Made by a program: the position numbers and the translations under genes. The notes beneath the pieces were generated by a model. It was not told where the DNA came from. It was given only the letters and a program-made list of their open reading frames with translations, and did not search any database. A stretch of DNA of 64,000 nucleotides, from assembly GCF_001418085.1 (NCBI RefSeq), contig NZ_LIQH01000029.1, positions 1 through 64,000 on the forward strand, given 5' to 3'. Below, one piece after another: positions 36,444 through 45,253 of this stretch (position 1 is the stretch's first letter; each line of letters opens with the position of its first letter). Origin of the DNA: Lacinutrix algicola. GTDB taxonomy: Bacteria; Bacteroidota; Bacteroidia; Flavobacteriales; Flavobacteriaceae.

Positions 36444-39056
36444 TTGGCAGCAAAAACAAAAAAAGTAACACCTTTAATGAAGCAGTATAATGCTATAAAA
36501 GCAAAATACCCAGATGCTTTATTGTTATTTCGAGTAGGAGATTTTTATGAAACTTTTGGAACCGATGCTATAAAGGCAGCTGGTATTTTGGGTATTACTT
36601 TAACAAAAAGAGGTGCGGGAAGCGAAAGCGAAATAGAGCTTGCTGGTTTTCCTCATCATTCTATAAATACATATCTACCAAAGCTTGTAAAAGCTGGAGA
36701 GCGTGTTGCTATTTGCGATCAATTAGAAGACCCAAAACAAACAAAAAATATTGTAAAGCGTGGCGTTACAGAGTTAGTTACTCCGGGAGTTGCTTTTAAC
36801 GATGAGGTATTGCAGTCTAAAACAAATAACTTTTTATGTTCTGTTTACTTCGGAAAAACCACAATTGGAGTAGCATTTTTAGATATTTCTACGGGCGAAT
36901 TCCTAACAAGTCAAGGTAATCAAGAATATATAGACAAATTGCTTCAAAATTTTAATCCAAGTGAAGTGCTTGTGTCTAAACAAAAGCGATTGCATTTTAA
37001 TGATAGTTTTGGTAGCGACTTTCATACTTTTAATTTAGAAGATTGGGTATACCAAACAGATTATGCTAATGAAACTTTACTAAAACACTTTAATACAAAA
37101 TCACTAAAAGGTTTTGGAATAGAAGATTTAAGCGAAGGTATTATTGCTTCGGGTTCTATACTTCATTATTTAGCCGAAACACAACATAATAAATTGCAGC
37201 ATATAACTTCTGTATCTAGAATAGCGGAAGATGAATATGTTTGGATGGATCGTTTTACTATTAGAAATTTAGAACTTTATAATTCAACAAATAATAATGC
37301 AGTAACCTTACTTAATGTTATCGACAAAACAAGTTCTGCAATGGGAGGGCGTTTGTTAAAACGTTGGTTGGCATTACCATTAAAAAATGTCGAAAAAATA
37401 AAACAACGTCACGAAGTGGTTTCGTTTTTAAAGGGAAACCAAAATGTGCATCAAAAAATTCAAGATCATATCAAAAGCATTGGCGATATTGAAAGATTAA
37501 TTTCCAAAGTCGCAACAGGTAAAGTGAGTCCTAGAGAAGTTGTGCAGCTTAAAAACTCTTTAGAAGCCATCACTCCAATAAAGGAGTTGTCGTCTAAAAG
37601 TGAAAATGAATCTTTAAAAATTATTGGAGACACGCTACAAAGTTGCGATGTTCTTCGCTCTAAAATTAAGCTAACACTTAATGAAGAGGCGCCTGTAAAT
37701 GTTTTAAAAGGAAATACTATAGCAGAAGGATTTTCTGCCGAATTAGATGAGCTTAGAGGTTTATCAACTTCAGGTAAGAATTATTTAGATCAAATGCTTA
37801 AAAGAGAAAGTGAACGTACAGGTATTACATCTCTTAAAATAGCATCTAACAATGTGTTTGGTTATTATATAGAGGTAAGAAATACGCATAAGGATAAAGT
37901 TCCAGAGGAGTGGATTAGGAAACAAACTTTAGTAAATGCCGAGCGTTATATTACCGAAGAGTTAAAAGAATACGAAGGTAAGATCCTTGGAGCAGAAGAA
38001 CGAATACTAGCAATCGAACAGCAATTGTTTTCAGAGTTAGTAACTTGGATGCATCAATATATAAAACCTGTACAGCAAAATGCACATTTAATTGGGCAGT
38101 TAGATTGTTTGTGTGGTTTTGCGCAATTAGCAAAAGATAATAAGTATGTATATCCAACAATAGACGATTCTCACGATTTAGAAATAAAAGACGGTCGCCA
38201 TCCAGTAATAGAAAAACAATTACCTATTGGTGATGTATATATTGCTAACGATGTGTTTTTAGACAGAACAGCGCAGCAAATAATAATGATTACTGGACCA
38301 AACATGTCGGGTAAATCGGCAATATTACGTCAAACAGCACTTATAGTTCTATTGGCTCAAATAGGAAGCTTTGTGCCAGCTAAAAGCGCTAGAATAGGTT
38401 TAGTCGATAAAATTTTCACAAGAGTAGGAGCAAGCGATAATATATCTATGGGAGAATCTACTTTTATGGTAGAGATGAACGAAACAGCTTCTATTCTTAA
38501 TAATATATCAGAAAGAAGTTTAGTTTTATTAGATGAGATAGGAAGAGGAACAAGTACCTACGATGGTATTTCGATAGCTTGGGCAATTAGTGAATATTTA
38601 CACGAGCATCCAACAAAAGCCAAAACCTTATTTGCAACGCATTATCATGAGCTTAATGAAATGACTGAAACATTTACACGTATCAAGAATTTTAATGTCT
38701 CTGTGAAAGAATTAAAAGACAATGTTCTTTTCTTAAGAAAATTAGTAGAAGGAGGAAGTGAACATAGTTTTGGAATTCATGTAGCTAAATTAGCAGGAAT
38801 GCCTCAGCAAGTTTTACATCGTGCTAATGCTATTTTAAAGAAATTAGAACGATCACATTCTAGCGAAGAACTAACAGATAATGTGAAATCGATAAAAGAT
38901 GAGATGCAATTAAGTTTTTTTAATTTAGATGACCCATTATTGCTTCAAATTAAAGATGAGATATTATTAACTGATATTGATACACTTACGCCTGTTGAAG
39001 CCTTGATGAAATTAAATGAGATTAAAAGAATGTTGGTTAAAACTCAAAAAAAATAA
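36444..39056 (+). CDS. mutS: DNA mismatch repair protein MutS
   Basis: The 870-residue ATPase recognises base mismatches. The mismatch-binding N-terminus has [13 protein letters not shown] (F-x-E wedge), and the ATPase domain has Walker [21 protein letters not shown] Walker B region and FATHYHEL. The start is TTG 36444 (TTG-GCA-GCA), which puts the F-x-E motif at the usual distance; no suitable ATG is available. Length is normal. It is monocistronic, with two tRNA genes behind. Confidence 0.97.
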   Translation: MAAKTKKVTPLMKQYNAIKAKYPDALLLFRVGDFYETFGTDAIKAAGILGITLTKRGAGSESEIELAGFPHHSINTYLPKLVKAGERVAICDQLEDPKQTKNIVKRGVTELVTPGVAFNDEVLQSKTNNFLCSVYFGKTTIGVAFLDISTGEFLTSQGNQEYIDKLLQNFNPSEVLVSKQKRLHFNDSFGSDFHTFNLEDWVYQTDYANETLLKHFNTKSLKGFGIEDLSEGIIASGSILHYLAETQHNKLQHITSVSRIAEDEYVWMDRFTIRNLELYNSTNNNAVTLLNVIDKTSSAMGGRLLKRWLALPLKNVEKIKQRHEVVSFLKGNQNVHQKIQDHIKSIGDIERLISKVATGKVSPREVVQLKNSLEAITPIKELSSKSENESLKIIGDTLQSCDVLRSKIKLTLNEEAPVNVLKGNTIAEGFSAELDELRGLSTSGKNYLDQMLKRESERTGITSLKIASNNVFGYYIEVRNTHKDKVPEEWIRKQTLVNAERYITEELKEYEGKILGAEERILAIEQQLFSELVTWMHQYIKPVQQNAHLIGQLDCLCGFAQLAKDNKYVYPTIDDSHDLEIKDGRHPVIEKQLPIGDVYIANDVFLDRTAQQIIMITGPNMSGKSAILRQTALIVLLAQIGSFVPAKSARIGLVDKIFTRVGASDNISMGESTFMVEMNETASILNNISERSLVLLDEIGRGTSTYDGISIAWAISEYLHEHPTKAKTLFATHYHELNEMTETFTRIKNFNVSVKELKDNVLFLRKLVEGGSEHSFGIHVAKLAGMPQQVLHRANAILKKLERSHSSEELTDNVKSIKDEMQLSFFNLDDPLLLQIKDEILLTDIDTLTPVEALMKLNEIKRMLVKTQKK

Positions 39057-39074
39057 AAATAATTGCAAAAAGGC

Positions 39075-39104
39075 TTTGGAGTTTCCAAAAAAGTCTTAAA
39101 TTTG
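39075..39104 (+). promoter_or_regulatory. Promoter for the tRNA-Gly/tRNA-Leu pair
   Basis: TTTG (39075-39078), 18 bp, TAAATTTG (39097-39104), 39 bp before tRNA-Gly; a perfect -7 box. Confidence 0.7.
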
Positions 39105-39142
39105 CAACCGCAATAGCAATATTGTTTGTTCATATAAAGACT

Positions 39143-39214
39143 GCGAAAGTAGCTCAGGGGTAGAGCATCACCTTGCCAAGGTGGGGGTCGCGAGTTCAAA
39201 TCTCGTCTTTCGCT
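39143..39214 (+). tRNA. tRNA-Gly (GCC)
   Basis: 72-base cloverleaf: acceptor arms GCGAAAG/CTTTCGC with discriminator T, D arm GCTC/GAGC, anticodon stem TCACC/GGTGG with loop TTGCCAA (anticodon GCC at 39175-39177), and T-loop TTCAAAT. No encoded CCA. Confidence 0.97.
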
Positions 39215-39244
39215 CTGAGATATTTTTATTAAAATAATTCCAAT

Positions 39245-39328
39245 GCTGAAGTGGTGGAATTGGTAGACACGTTGGACTTAAAATCCAATGTCCATTAGGA
39301 CGTACGGGTTCAAGTCCCGTCTTCAGTA
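39245..39328 (+). tRNA. tRNA-Leu (TAA)
   Basis: 84-base class II tRNA: acceptor GCTGAAG/CTTCAGT, discriminator A, anticodon stem TTGGA/TCCAA with loop CTTAAAA (anticodon TAA at 39279-39281), and a long variable arm TGTCCATTAGGACGT. It is 30 bases behind tRNA-Gly, the same transcript. Confidence 0.97.
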
Positions 39329-39330
39329 CT

Positions 39331-39364
39331 AAGCCTTTACAAGATTCTTGTAAAGGCTTTTTTT
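39331..39364 (+). terminator. Terminator after the tRNA pair
   Basis: AAGCCTTTACAAGA / TTCTTGTAAAGGCTT with a T8 tail, two bases after tRNA-Leu. The stem is perfect and nearly loopless. Confidence 0.9.
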
Positions 39365-39450
39365 ATGCTCTTTTTTTGAATTTTTTAAAAGAGTTAATTA
39401 AAAATTAAATACATATTAGTGTGATGATTTTGTCACAGATCTTGATATAG

Positions 39451-39484
39451 AGAAAGGCTTCGCATTTTTGTGAAGCCTTTCTTT
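39451..39484. terminator. Second hairpin downstream of the tRNAs
   Basis: AGAAAGGCTTCGCA, loop TTTT, TGTGAAGCCTTTCT with one mismatch. It may end a lost transcript or back up the tRNA terminator. The stretch 39485-39745 holds no gene I can support. Confidence 0.5.
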
Positions 39485-39745
39485 ATTTACATTAAATAGC
39501 ATTAGTGGTTTAGTTAGATTATTAAATATTGGAGTTTTATAGCATTTATCTAATAGCTTAAAAGAAATAATAATTCATTAAAAAATTTTACCGAGTATTG
39601 TTTTGAGGAGTTGCCAAGAAATTAGTAGAATCTCGCAACTCTTAAATTTATTACCTTTATCTCATTAATCATGTATTTAATATTTGAACATTAAAACATG
39701 GTAAATTGGTATTTCTGAATTACAATTGTTCCTAGCTTACTCTTT

Positions 39746-40228
39746 TTGCTTAAGCTTAATGCAACATTAAGTAATAAAATATTTGTAGAAAAAACAAAAA
39801 AGAATGTTCGAATCTTTCAGTATTATATTTACAATAGCAGCATTTTTTACTACATAAATTATAAGTGGTTGAAATTACCTACAACTATTGGGTTAATCAT
39901 TTTGAGTCTAATTTTAATTATCCCAATAGCGCTTAGTGAAACTATTTTTCCAGAATTTTATAGATTCTTTTGCGACATAATTGTTAATGCAGATTTTAAA
40001 ACATTGTTATTTAATGGTATTTTAAGTTTCCTATTATTTGCTGGAGCATTATATGTTATTTTAACTTGGGGAGGATTACGAGGAGGTATTTCTATTGCAC
40101 TAGCCTTAAGCTTAAGTAAAGAGCTTTCTGGTGATTTAATACTGCATAGAACTTATGTTATCGTGTTGTTTTCAATCATTGTACAAGGATTAAGTATCGG
40201 TAGCTTTGTAAAGAGGCTATATAAGTAA
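39746..40228 (+). pseudogene. Internally deleted remnant of a CPA1 (NhaP-type) cation/proton antiporter
   Basis: The frame starts only at a TTG with a poor leader, and matches the family from about 39800. Residues ~35-95 look like the N-terminal helices (YINYKWLKLPTTIGLIILSL, LFNGILSFLLFAGAL). They join directly to residues that belong near the C-terminus of a ~400-residue antiporter (ILTWGGLRGGISIALALSLS, YVIVLFSIIVQGLSI). The whole central ion-pathway region is missing, so about 250 residues seem lost in frame. The product cannot be a working antiporter. It lies in a poorly coding region that also looks decayed. Confidence 0.75.
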
Positions 40229-40672
40229 AGGTATATGTAAAAAAGGTAAGCATAAAAGAATTCTATTTTTAGTAAGGAAAAACATACTGGTTTTCAATTT
40301 CTAGGGTTAAATATTGTATGTAAAGCATCTTAAAAAAAATCAGTTAGCTTTAGGGGTAAAATCATTACTTGTATCTAGTAAGAGGTTAGCGGCAAATAAT
40401 TTAAATTTTATTGATGTTATAATATTTGAAGATTTTTTTTACGTTTCTTATTATTCAAATCGCAAGTTTTAGGACACTTGTTCCTTGGCATGTTTGTCAG
40501 GAGGATTAATATAAAGCATTATAAAAGTGCTGTTTTTACAAAAGAATTTTTAACAGAATTAAAGAATAATCTTTGCTTTCGGTTATTTATAAAACAAAAA
40601 AATCCTACCGAAATTATTGACTAGGCGATTTTTTATGATAAAAGTTTTAGATAAAAACTATAGTTTATCAGC
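40229..40672. other. Intergenic stretch with decayed coding traces
   Basis: About 440 bases with no supported gene. Two short open stretches without starts are visible on the plus strand (about 40320-40470 and 40435-40623), neither recognisable. The end (40595-40635) holds an imperfect AAAAAATC/GATTTTTT hairpin. The stretch is probably remains of genes next to the broken antiporter. Confidence 0.5.
40595..40635 (-). terminator. Imperfect terminator for the repetitive lipoprotein gene
   Basis: AAAAAATC-CTA ... TAG-GC-GATTTTTT with a bulge; 38 bp past the stop of the minus-strand gene, giving a U run in that direction. Confidence 0.5.
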
Positions 40673-41113
40673 TTATTTTTTAAGAGCGTCAGCAGCGTTT
40701 TTAACACCGTCTTTAGTTGCATCAACAGCTTTTTTAGCGCCATCTTCTACTTTATTAGCAGCATCTTTAGCACCATCTTTTATAGCTGCACCAGTTGCAT
40801 CAACAGCATTTCCAGCAGCATCTACGGCATCACTAGCAGCATCTCCAACAGCTTCACCAGCGTTTTCAAGTGCATCTCCAGTTGCATCAACAGCATTTCC
40901 AGCAGCATCTACGGCGTCACTAGCAACATCGCCAGCAGCGTCAGCAGCATCTCCAACAGCTTCACCAGCGTTTTCAAGTGCATCTCCTGTTGATTCAGCA
41001 GCATTTTCTACAGCATCTCCTACAGAATCAGCTCCTTCTTTAACTTCTCTACAAGAAGTAAACGTTGCGCTTAATGCTAATAATAAAGCTGCGCTTAATA
41101 GTAATTTTTTCAT
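40673..41113 (-). CDS. Ala/Asp-rich repetitive lipoprotein (LEA/apolipoprotein-like helices)
   Basis: The 146-residue protein has a lipoprotein signal (MKKLLLSAALLLALSATFTSC, lipidated Cys about 21). The rest is degenerate 7- to 11-residue units of the type DAVDAAGNAVDATGDAL, ending with a Lys-rich part (KDGAKDAANKVEDGAKKA). Such patterns give amphipathic helices as in LEA proteins or coiled surface lipoproteins. Two blocks are nearly identical at DNA level (see 40791-40988). The opposite strand is also open for 170 codons but lacks a credible product. The role could be envelope stabilisation or stress, which is inference. Confidence 0.82.
   Translation of the reverse strand: MKKLLLSAALLLALSATFTSCREVKEGADSVGDAVENAAESTGDALENAGEAVGDAADAAGDVASDAVDAAGNAVDATGDALENAGEAVGDAASDAVDAAGNAVDATGAAIKDGAKDAANKVEDGAKKAVDATKDGVKNAADALKK
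40791..40988. repeat. Internal DNA duplications in the repetitive lipoprotein gene
   Basis: A ~47-base segment at 40791-40838 recurs at 40878-40925 (87-base shift, one or two changes). A ~42-base segment at 40838-40879 recurs at 40946-40987 (108-base shift). Shifts are multiples of three, so the frame is kept. Confidence 0.8.
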
Positions 41114-41227
41114 TTGTTTTAGTGTTTAAATTAAATTAGGGTGTGAAATTACTATTTTGAAAGTTAATTTTAACATTTTGTTGGCATGTTTTTTAACATT
41201 TTCTTGATAAAAAGCAGTAATCTTAGT

Positions 41228-42463
41228 TTAAATACGTAAAAAGTTAAGTATTTGGATCACCGAACCTTTATTTTTTTTAATAAAGTTAAAATTATTCAGC
41301 CCAAATTGGTTTCTTATTTCTTCATCATTAACAAACAAATTTAAAGTTTTTCTAAGTTCACTTTTGTTAGATATAGAAATCATACCATTGTTATCAATCA
41401 TGTTTTGTGCTTCGGGAAACTTTTCGTGGTTTTTACCTATTATTATTGGTACACCAAAAACAGCAGCTTCAAGTGTGTTGTGTAAACCCGTTGCACCCAT
41501 TGCTCCGCCTACGTATGCAATATCAGCATAGTTATAGACTTTGGTTAATAAGCCAATAGTATCTAGTATTAGAACTTGATAGTTGTTAAGTGTTTTTCCT
41601 TCTTTTTTAGTAAACAATACGCAGTCCTTAGAAATACTGTTTTTTAAACCTTCAATTTGAGTTGCTTTTATATTGTGTGGTGCAATTATAAATTTAGTAT
41701 CCTTATTGGCTTCTGTATTAATATAACTTACTATTAGTTTCTCGTCGTCAGGCCAAGAACTTCCTATTACAACACATAGGCTATCACCTTTAAATTCTGA
41801 TATGAAATTTAAAGTGTTGTCTTGTGCTAATTGATTAAAAACTCTATCAAATCGTGTATCTCCAGAAACGGTAGCATTTGTATAACCTATTTTTTCTAAT
41901 AGTTTTTTCGAAGCTTCATTTTGCGTAAAAATATGATTAAAAGCAAATAAAGCGTTCTTTGTATGCTTGCCATACCATTTAAAAAAAGATTGGTTTTCTC
42001 TAAAGCTAGCCGATATTAATACAGCTTTCAATCGTCTTTTCTTTAATTCATTTAAAATATTAGGCCATATTTCGTATTTAACAAAAATGGTTAACTCTGG
42101 ATTTACTATATCTAAAAAGCGTTTTGCTTGCGCTTTGCTGTCTAATGGTAGGTAAATTACAACATCAGCAAAAGGCGCATTTTTTCTTATTTCAAAACCA
42201 GAAGGAGAGAAAAAAGACAGAACAATTTTATGATTTGGGTAGTCTTTTCGTAACTCTGTAAACACTGGTAAGCCTTGCTCATACTCACCTAAAGATGCGC
42301 AATGAAACCATAGCGTTTTGTCATTAGGCTTAATATTAGACTTTAACTTAGTAAAAGTTTCTGCCCGACCTTGAACACCAAGTTTTATTTTAGTGTTAAA
42401 ATTTGCAATAATTTTTAATGCAAAACTGGCTAAGTAAATTCCGAAAGAGTACAATAAATTCAA
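41228..42463 (-). CDS. waaA: 3-deoxy-D-manno-octulosonic acid (Kdo) transferase
   Basis: The 411-residue family 30 glycosyltransferase adds Kdo to lipid A at the inner membrane. It has an N-terminal hydrophobic anchor (LLYSFGIYLASFALKIIA) and WFHCASLGEYEQGLPV with the catalytic Glu. Further motifs are LSFFSPSGFEIRK, FVKYEIWPN, DTRFDRV, and the C-terminal DTIGLLTKVYNYADIAYVGGAMG..GLHNTLEAA. Length is typical. It is divergent from the aminotransferase gene, with only 70 bp between them. Confidence 0.95.
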   Translation of the reverse strand: MNLLYSFGIYLASFALKIIANFNTKIKLGVQGRAETFTKLKSNIKPNDKTLWFHCASLGEYEQGLPVFTELRKDYPNHKIVLSFFSPSGFEIRKNAPFADVVIYLPLDSKAQAKRFLDIVNPELTIFVKYEIWPNILNELKKRRLKAVLISASFRENQSFFKWYGKHTKNALFAFNHIFTQNEASKKLLEKIGYTNATVSGDTRFDRVFNQLAQDNTLNFISEFKGDSLCVVIGSSWPDDEKLIVSYINTEANKDTKFIIAPHNIKATQIEGLKNSISKDCVLFTKKEGKTLNNYQVLILDTIGLLTKVYNYADIAYVGGAMGATGLHNTLEAAVFGVPIIIGKNHEKFPEAQNMIDNNGMISISNKSELRKTLNLFVNDEEIRNQFGLNNFNFIKKNKGSVIQILNFLRI

Positions 42464-42512
42464 CTTTAAAAATGCTTTGTGCTAAAATACATAATTCATT
42501 GTTTAGCATTTG

Positions 42513-42529
42513 CGAATTTTGTAAATTCG
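42513..42529. promoter_or_regulatory. Perfect 7-bp inverted repeat before the aminotransferase start
   Basis: CGAATTT-TGT-AAATTCG, ending four bases before the ATG at 42534 and within the waaA/degT divergent spacer. It could be an operator or a small hairpin around the start; no regulator is known. Confidence 0.35.
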
Positions 42530-42533
42530 TTTT

Positions 42534-43691
42534 ATGAAAAAAATACAAATGGTTGACCTAAAAGGTCAATATGCCGAAATAAAAAAAGAGGTTAACGACT
42601 CTATACAAGAAGTATTAGAGACTACAGCCTTTGTAAATGGACCACAGGTTCACGCATTTCAAAAAAACTTAGAAAATTATTTAGGTGTTAAACACGTTAT
42701 ACCATGTGCTAACGGTACAGATGCTTTGCAAATTGCAATGATGGGATTAGGTTTAAAACCAGGAGACGAGGTTATTACTGCCGATTTTACTTTCGCTGCA
42801 ACAGTTGAGGTTATCGCACTTTTAAACTTAACACCGGTTTTAGTAGATGTTAATCCAGACGATTTTAACATAGATATAGAAGCTGTTAAAAAAGCAATTA
42901 CGCCAAAAACTAAAGCAATTGTACCAGTACATTTATTTGGACAATGTGCAAATATGGAAGCGTTAATGGCACTGGCCAAAGAGCATAACTTATATGTAAT
43001 AGAAGATAATGCTCAAGCTATTGGTGCAAAATACACAAATAGTAAAGGAGAAAAAGCCATGTCTGGAACTATAGGGCATGTGGCTTCAACGTCATTCTTT
43101 CCATCTAAAAATTTAGGTTGTTATGGAGATGGAGGTGCTATTTTTACTAATGACGATGATTTAGCGCATACACTTCGTGGTATCGTAAATCACGGAATGT
43201 ACAAACGTTATCACCACGATGTTGTTGGTGTAAACTCGCGTTTAGATTCTATTCAAGCAGCAGTTTTAAATGCTAAATTACCACATTTAGACAAGTATAA
43301 TAACGCACGTAGAGATGCAGCAAGAGCTTATACTAAGGCATTTGCAAATCATCCAAATATTATAACACCTAAAATGGTAAGTGAGTGTGATAGTATGTGC
43401 GATACATGCGACTGTCATGTATTCCATCAATACACACTTAAAATTGTAAATGCAGATAGAGATGCGTTGGTTCAACACTTAAACGATAATCAAATACCAT
43501 GTGGTGTGTATTATCCAATTCCATTGCACAAGCAAAAAGCATACGTAGACGAGCGTTATAACGAAGCAGATTTTACTGTAACAAACCAACTGGTTAAAGA
43601 AGTTATTTCGTTACCAATGCATACAGAATTAGACAGTGAGCAAATTAGTTTTATAACGAAAACTGTAATCGATTTTATAGATAATAATTAA
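42534..43691 (+). CDS. DegT/DnrJ/EryC1/StrS family sugar aminotransferase
   Basis: The 385-residue PLP enzyme has family motifs VDLKGQYAEIKKE, the PLP-phosphate region PCANGTDALQIAM, VIEDNAQAIGA, and the PLP-binding Lys in SFFPSKNLGCYGDGG. A Cys-rich insert CDSMCDTCDCHVFHQYTLKI precedes the C-terminal QIPCGVYYPIPLH. These enzymes transaminate nucleotide-bound keto-sugars for surface polysaccharides or LPS. Genes for waaA and galE nearby fit that role. It is followed by a dispersed repeat. Confidence 0.92.
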   Translation: MKKIQMVDLKGQYAEIKKEVNDSIQEVLETTAFVNGPQVHAFQKNLENYLGVKHVIPCANGTDALQIAMMGLGLKPGDEVITADFTFAATVEVIALLNLTPVLVDVNPDDFNIDIEAVKKAITPKTKAIVPVHLFGQCANMEALMALAKEHNLYVIEDNAQAIGAKYTNSKGEKAMSGTIGHVASTSFFPSKNLGCYGDGGAIFTNDDDLAHTLRGIVNHGMYKRYHHDVVGVNSRLDSIQAAVLNAKLPHLDKYNNARRDAARAYTKAFANHPNIITPKMVSECDSMCDTCDCHVFHQYTLKIVNADRDALVQHLNDNQIPCGVYYPIPLHKQKAYVDERYNEADFTVTNQLVKEVISLPMHTELDSEQISFITKTVIDFIDNN

Positions 43692-43699
43692 ATTATTTT

Positions 43700-43805
43700 G
43701 GGCGAGACTTTTGGCTTTTAAGAGCCAAAAGTCAGGCTGTCCACTATATCTTTTTTGCTGAAAAAGCAAAAAAGGATGCCGTTTCCATCCTTCTTGCAAG
43801 ACTAA
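43700..43805. repeat. Dispersed palindromic intergenic repeat
   Basis: Two hairpins in series: GACTTTTGGCT/AGCCAAAAGTC (43706-43733) and a CTTTTTTGCT/AGCAAAAAAG stem (43750-43775), then GGATGCCGTTTCCATCC. The order GGGCG...GGGCTGTCC-like, TATATCTTTTTTGCT, AAAAAAGGATGCCG..TCCATCC matches the repeat phrase I recall as abundant between Flavobacteriia genes. It fills the degT-galE spacer and may end the degT transcript. Confidence 0.65.
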
Positions 43806-43841
43806 AATTAGTAATAAAAATAATAGTTTAAGTTTTTAAAA

Positions 43842-44855
43842 ATGTTAAAGATATTAGTAACAGGAGGACTAGGCTATATTGGTTCGCATACAGTAGTTGC
43901 TTTACAAGAGGCAGGTTTTAAGGTTGTAGTTGTAGATAATTTATCGAACTCTTCAATAAAAGTGTTAGATGGTATTTTAGCAATAACTAGTCAAGTACCA
44001 GAATTTGAAAATTTAGACTTAAGAGATAAGCTTAAAACTCAACAGTTTTTAAAAAAGCACTACGATATTTTTGGGGTTATCCATTTTGCTGCAAGCAAAG
44101 CAGTAGGAGAGAGTGTTGGTAATCCATTGTTGTATTACGAGAATAACGTAAACACCTTAATATATTTACTTCAAGAGCTAAATAAAAAGAAGAACGCTAA
44201 TTTTATTTTTAGTTCTTCTTGTACGGTTTATGGTCAAGCAGATGTAATGCCAATTACAGAAGAGTCACCAATAAAACTAGCCGAATCTCCTTATGGTAAT
44301 ACTAAACAAATAGGTGAGGCTATAATTAAAGACACTTGTAAGTCTAATTTAAACTTTAACGCTATTGCTTTACGTTATTTTAATCCTATTGGTGCACATA
44401 CATCATCAAAAATAGGAGAGTTGCCCATTGGAGTGCCGCAAAATTTAGTGCCCTATATAACGCAAACAGGATCAGGTGTACGAGAACAGCTATCTGTTTT
44501 TGGTGATACTTACTCAACTTTAGATGGTACATGTATTAGGGACTACATACATGTTGTAGATGTTGCAAATGCTCATGTAATAGCACTTCAAAGATTATTA
44601 AACAATGAGCATCAATATAATTTTGAAGCATTTAATTTAGGTACAGGTACAGGAAGCTCCGTATTGGAAGTTATTCAATCTTTTGAACGTGTTTCAAATA
44701 AAAAACTAAACTATAAAATAGTCGACAAGCGAAAAGGTGATGTTGTAACTGCTTATGCAGATACTAATAAAGCGAATTCAGTTTTAGGTTGGAAGGCAAA
44801 ATATTCTTTAGACGATGCAATGGATTCTGCATGGAAATGGCAGCAAACGTTATAA
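43842..44855 (+). CDS. galE: UDP-glucose 4-epimerase
   Basis: The 337-residue short-chain dehydrogenase-type enzyme interconverts UDP-glucose and UDP-galactose. NAD-binding GGLGYIGSHT is at the N-terminus, followed by VVDNLSNSS, the catalytic S-S-S-C-T-V-Y-G region with Ser/Thr and the YGNTK Tyr-x3-Lys pair, and YFNPIGAH. Length is normal. It probably supplies sugars for the surface polysaccharide made with the aminotransferase upstream. Confidence 0.95.
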   Translation: MLKILVTGGLGYIGSHTVVALQEAGFKVVVVDNLSNSSIKVLDGILAITSQVPEFENLDLRDKLKTQQFLKKHYDIFGVIHFAASKAVGESVGNPLLYYENNVNTLIYLLQELNKKKNANFIFSSSCTVYGQADVMPITEESPIKLAESPYGNTKQIGEAIIKDTCKSNLNFNAIALRYFNPIGAHTSSKIGELPIGVPQNLVPYITQTGSGVREQLSVFGDTYSTLDGTCIRDYIHVVDVANAHVIALQRLLNNEHQYNFEAFNLGTGTGSSVLEVIQSFERVSNKKLNYKIVDKRKGDVVTAYADTNKANSVLGWKAKYSLDDAMDSAWKWQQTL

Positions 44856-45025
44856 TTTACATTATCATATTCCAAAGATTCTATAAAATTTTCTAAGGGT
44901 CTACTAATACATGCAGAGCTCTGTTATTAATTTGATATTAATATATTGATTAACAAATACTTAATACTCTCAGTTTGCTTTTGGGTTAAAATCTTGGTTT
45001 CTTTGTATTTAATGAAATAGATATT

Positions 45026-45217
45026 ATGAAACTGATACAAGTTGAAAGAGTAACAAAACAAGAAAACAGATTCGCCCCAAAAATGGGACGATTAAACGCT
45101 AAGGTAACTTACATTAAAAAGAAGTTTCTAGGAATTTCGGTTAAGACTTTACACAAATACAGAGAAACGTACTACGGTGAAGTTAAAGATTGTGAAGATT
45201 GTGTTTTAGCTAAATAA
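45026..45217 (+). CDS. Small basic protein of unknown function
   Basis: The 63-residue protein has ATG 45026, a Lys/Arg-rich middle (KVTYIKKKFLGISVKTLHKY) and a C-terminal CEDCVLAK with a CxxC pair. There is no signal peptide. Two Cys suggest a metal or redox site, but only two ligands are visible, so zinc binding would need a partner. It has its own terminator. The codon use looks ordinary for this genome. I do not recognise it. Confidence 0.65.
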   Translation: MKLIQVERVTKQENRFAPKMGRLNAKVTYIKKKFLGISVKTLHKYRETYYGEVKDCEDCVLAK

Positions 45218-45221
45218 AATT

Positions 45222-45253
45222 AAAAACCTCGATAATTATATCGAGGTTTTTTT
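45222..45253. terminator. Bidirectional terminator between the small gene and lspA
   Basis: AAAAACCTCGATA ATTA TATCGAGGTTTTTTT, perfect stem with A and T tracts on both sides; it overlaps the last codons of lspA. Confidence 0.9.

Noticed and set aside
39143-39328. tRNA pair as an integration site of a mobile element
   Set aside because: Both tRNAs are intact and no integrase or repeated tRNA 3' end was seen in the following 1.3 kb, although that DNA looks decayed.
40617-41129. 170-codon plus-strand frame rich in Ala/Ser/Pro over the repetitive lipoprotein
   Set aside because: It mirrors the minus-strand gene, which has a real lipoprotein signal and ATG; the plus-strand product has no signal or family.
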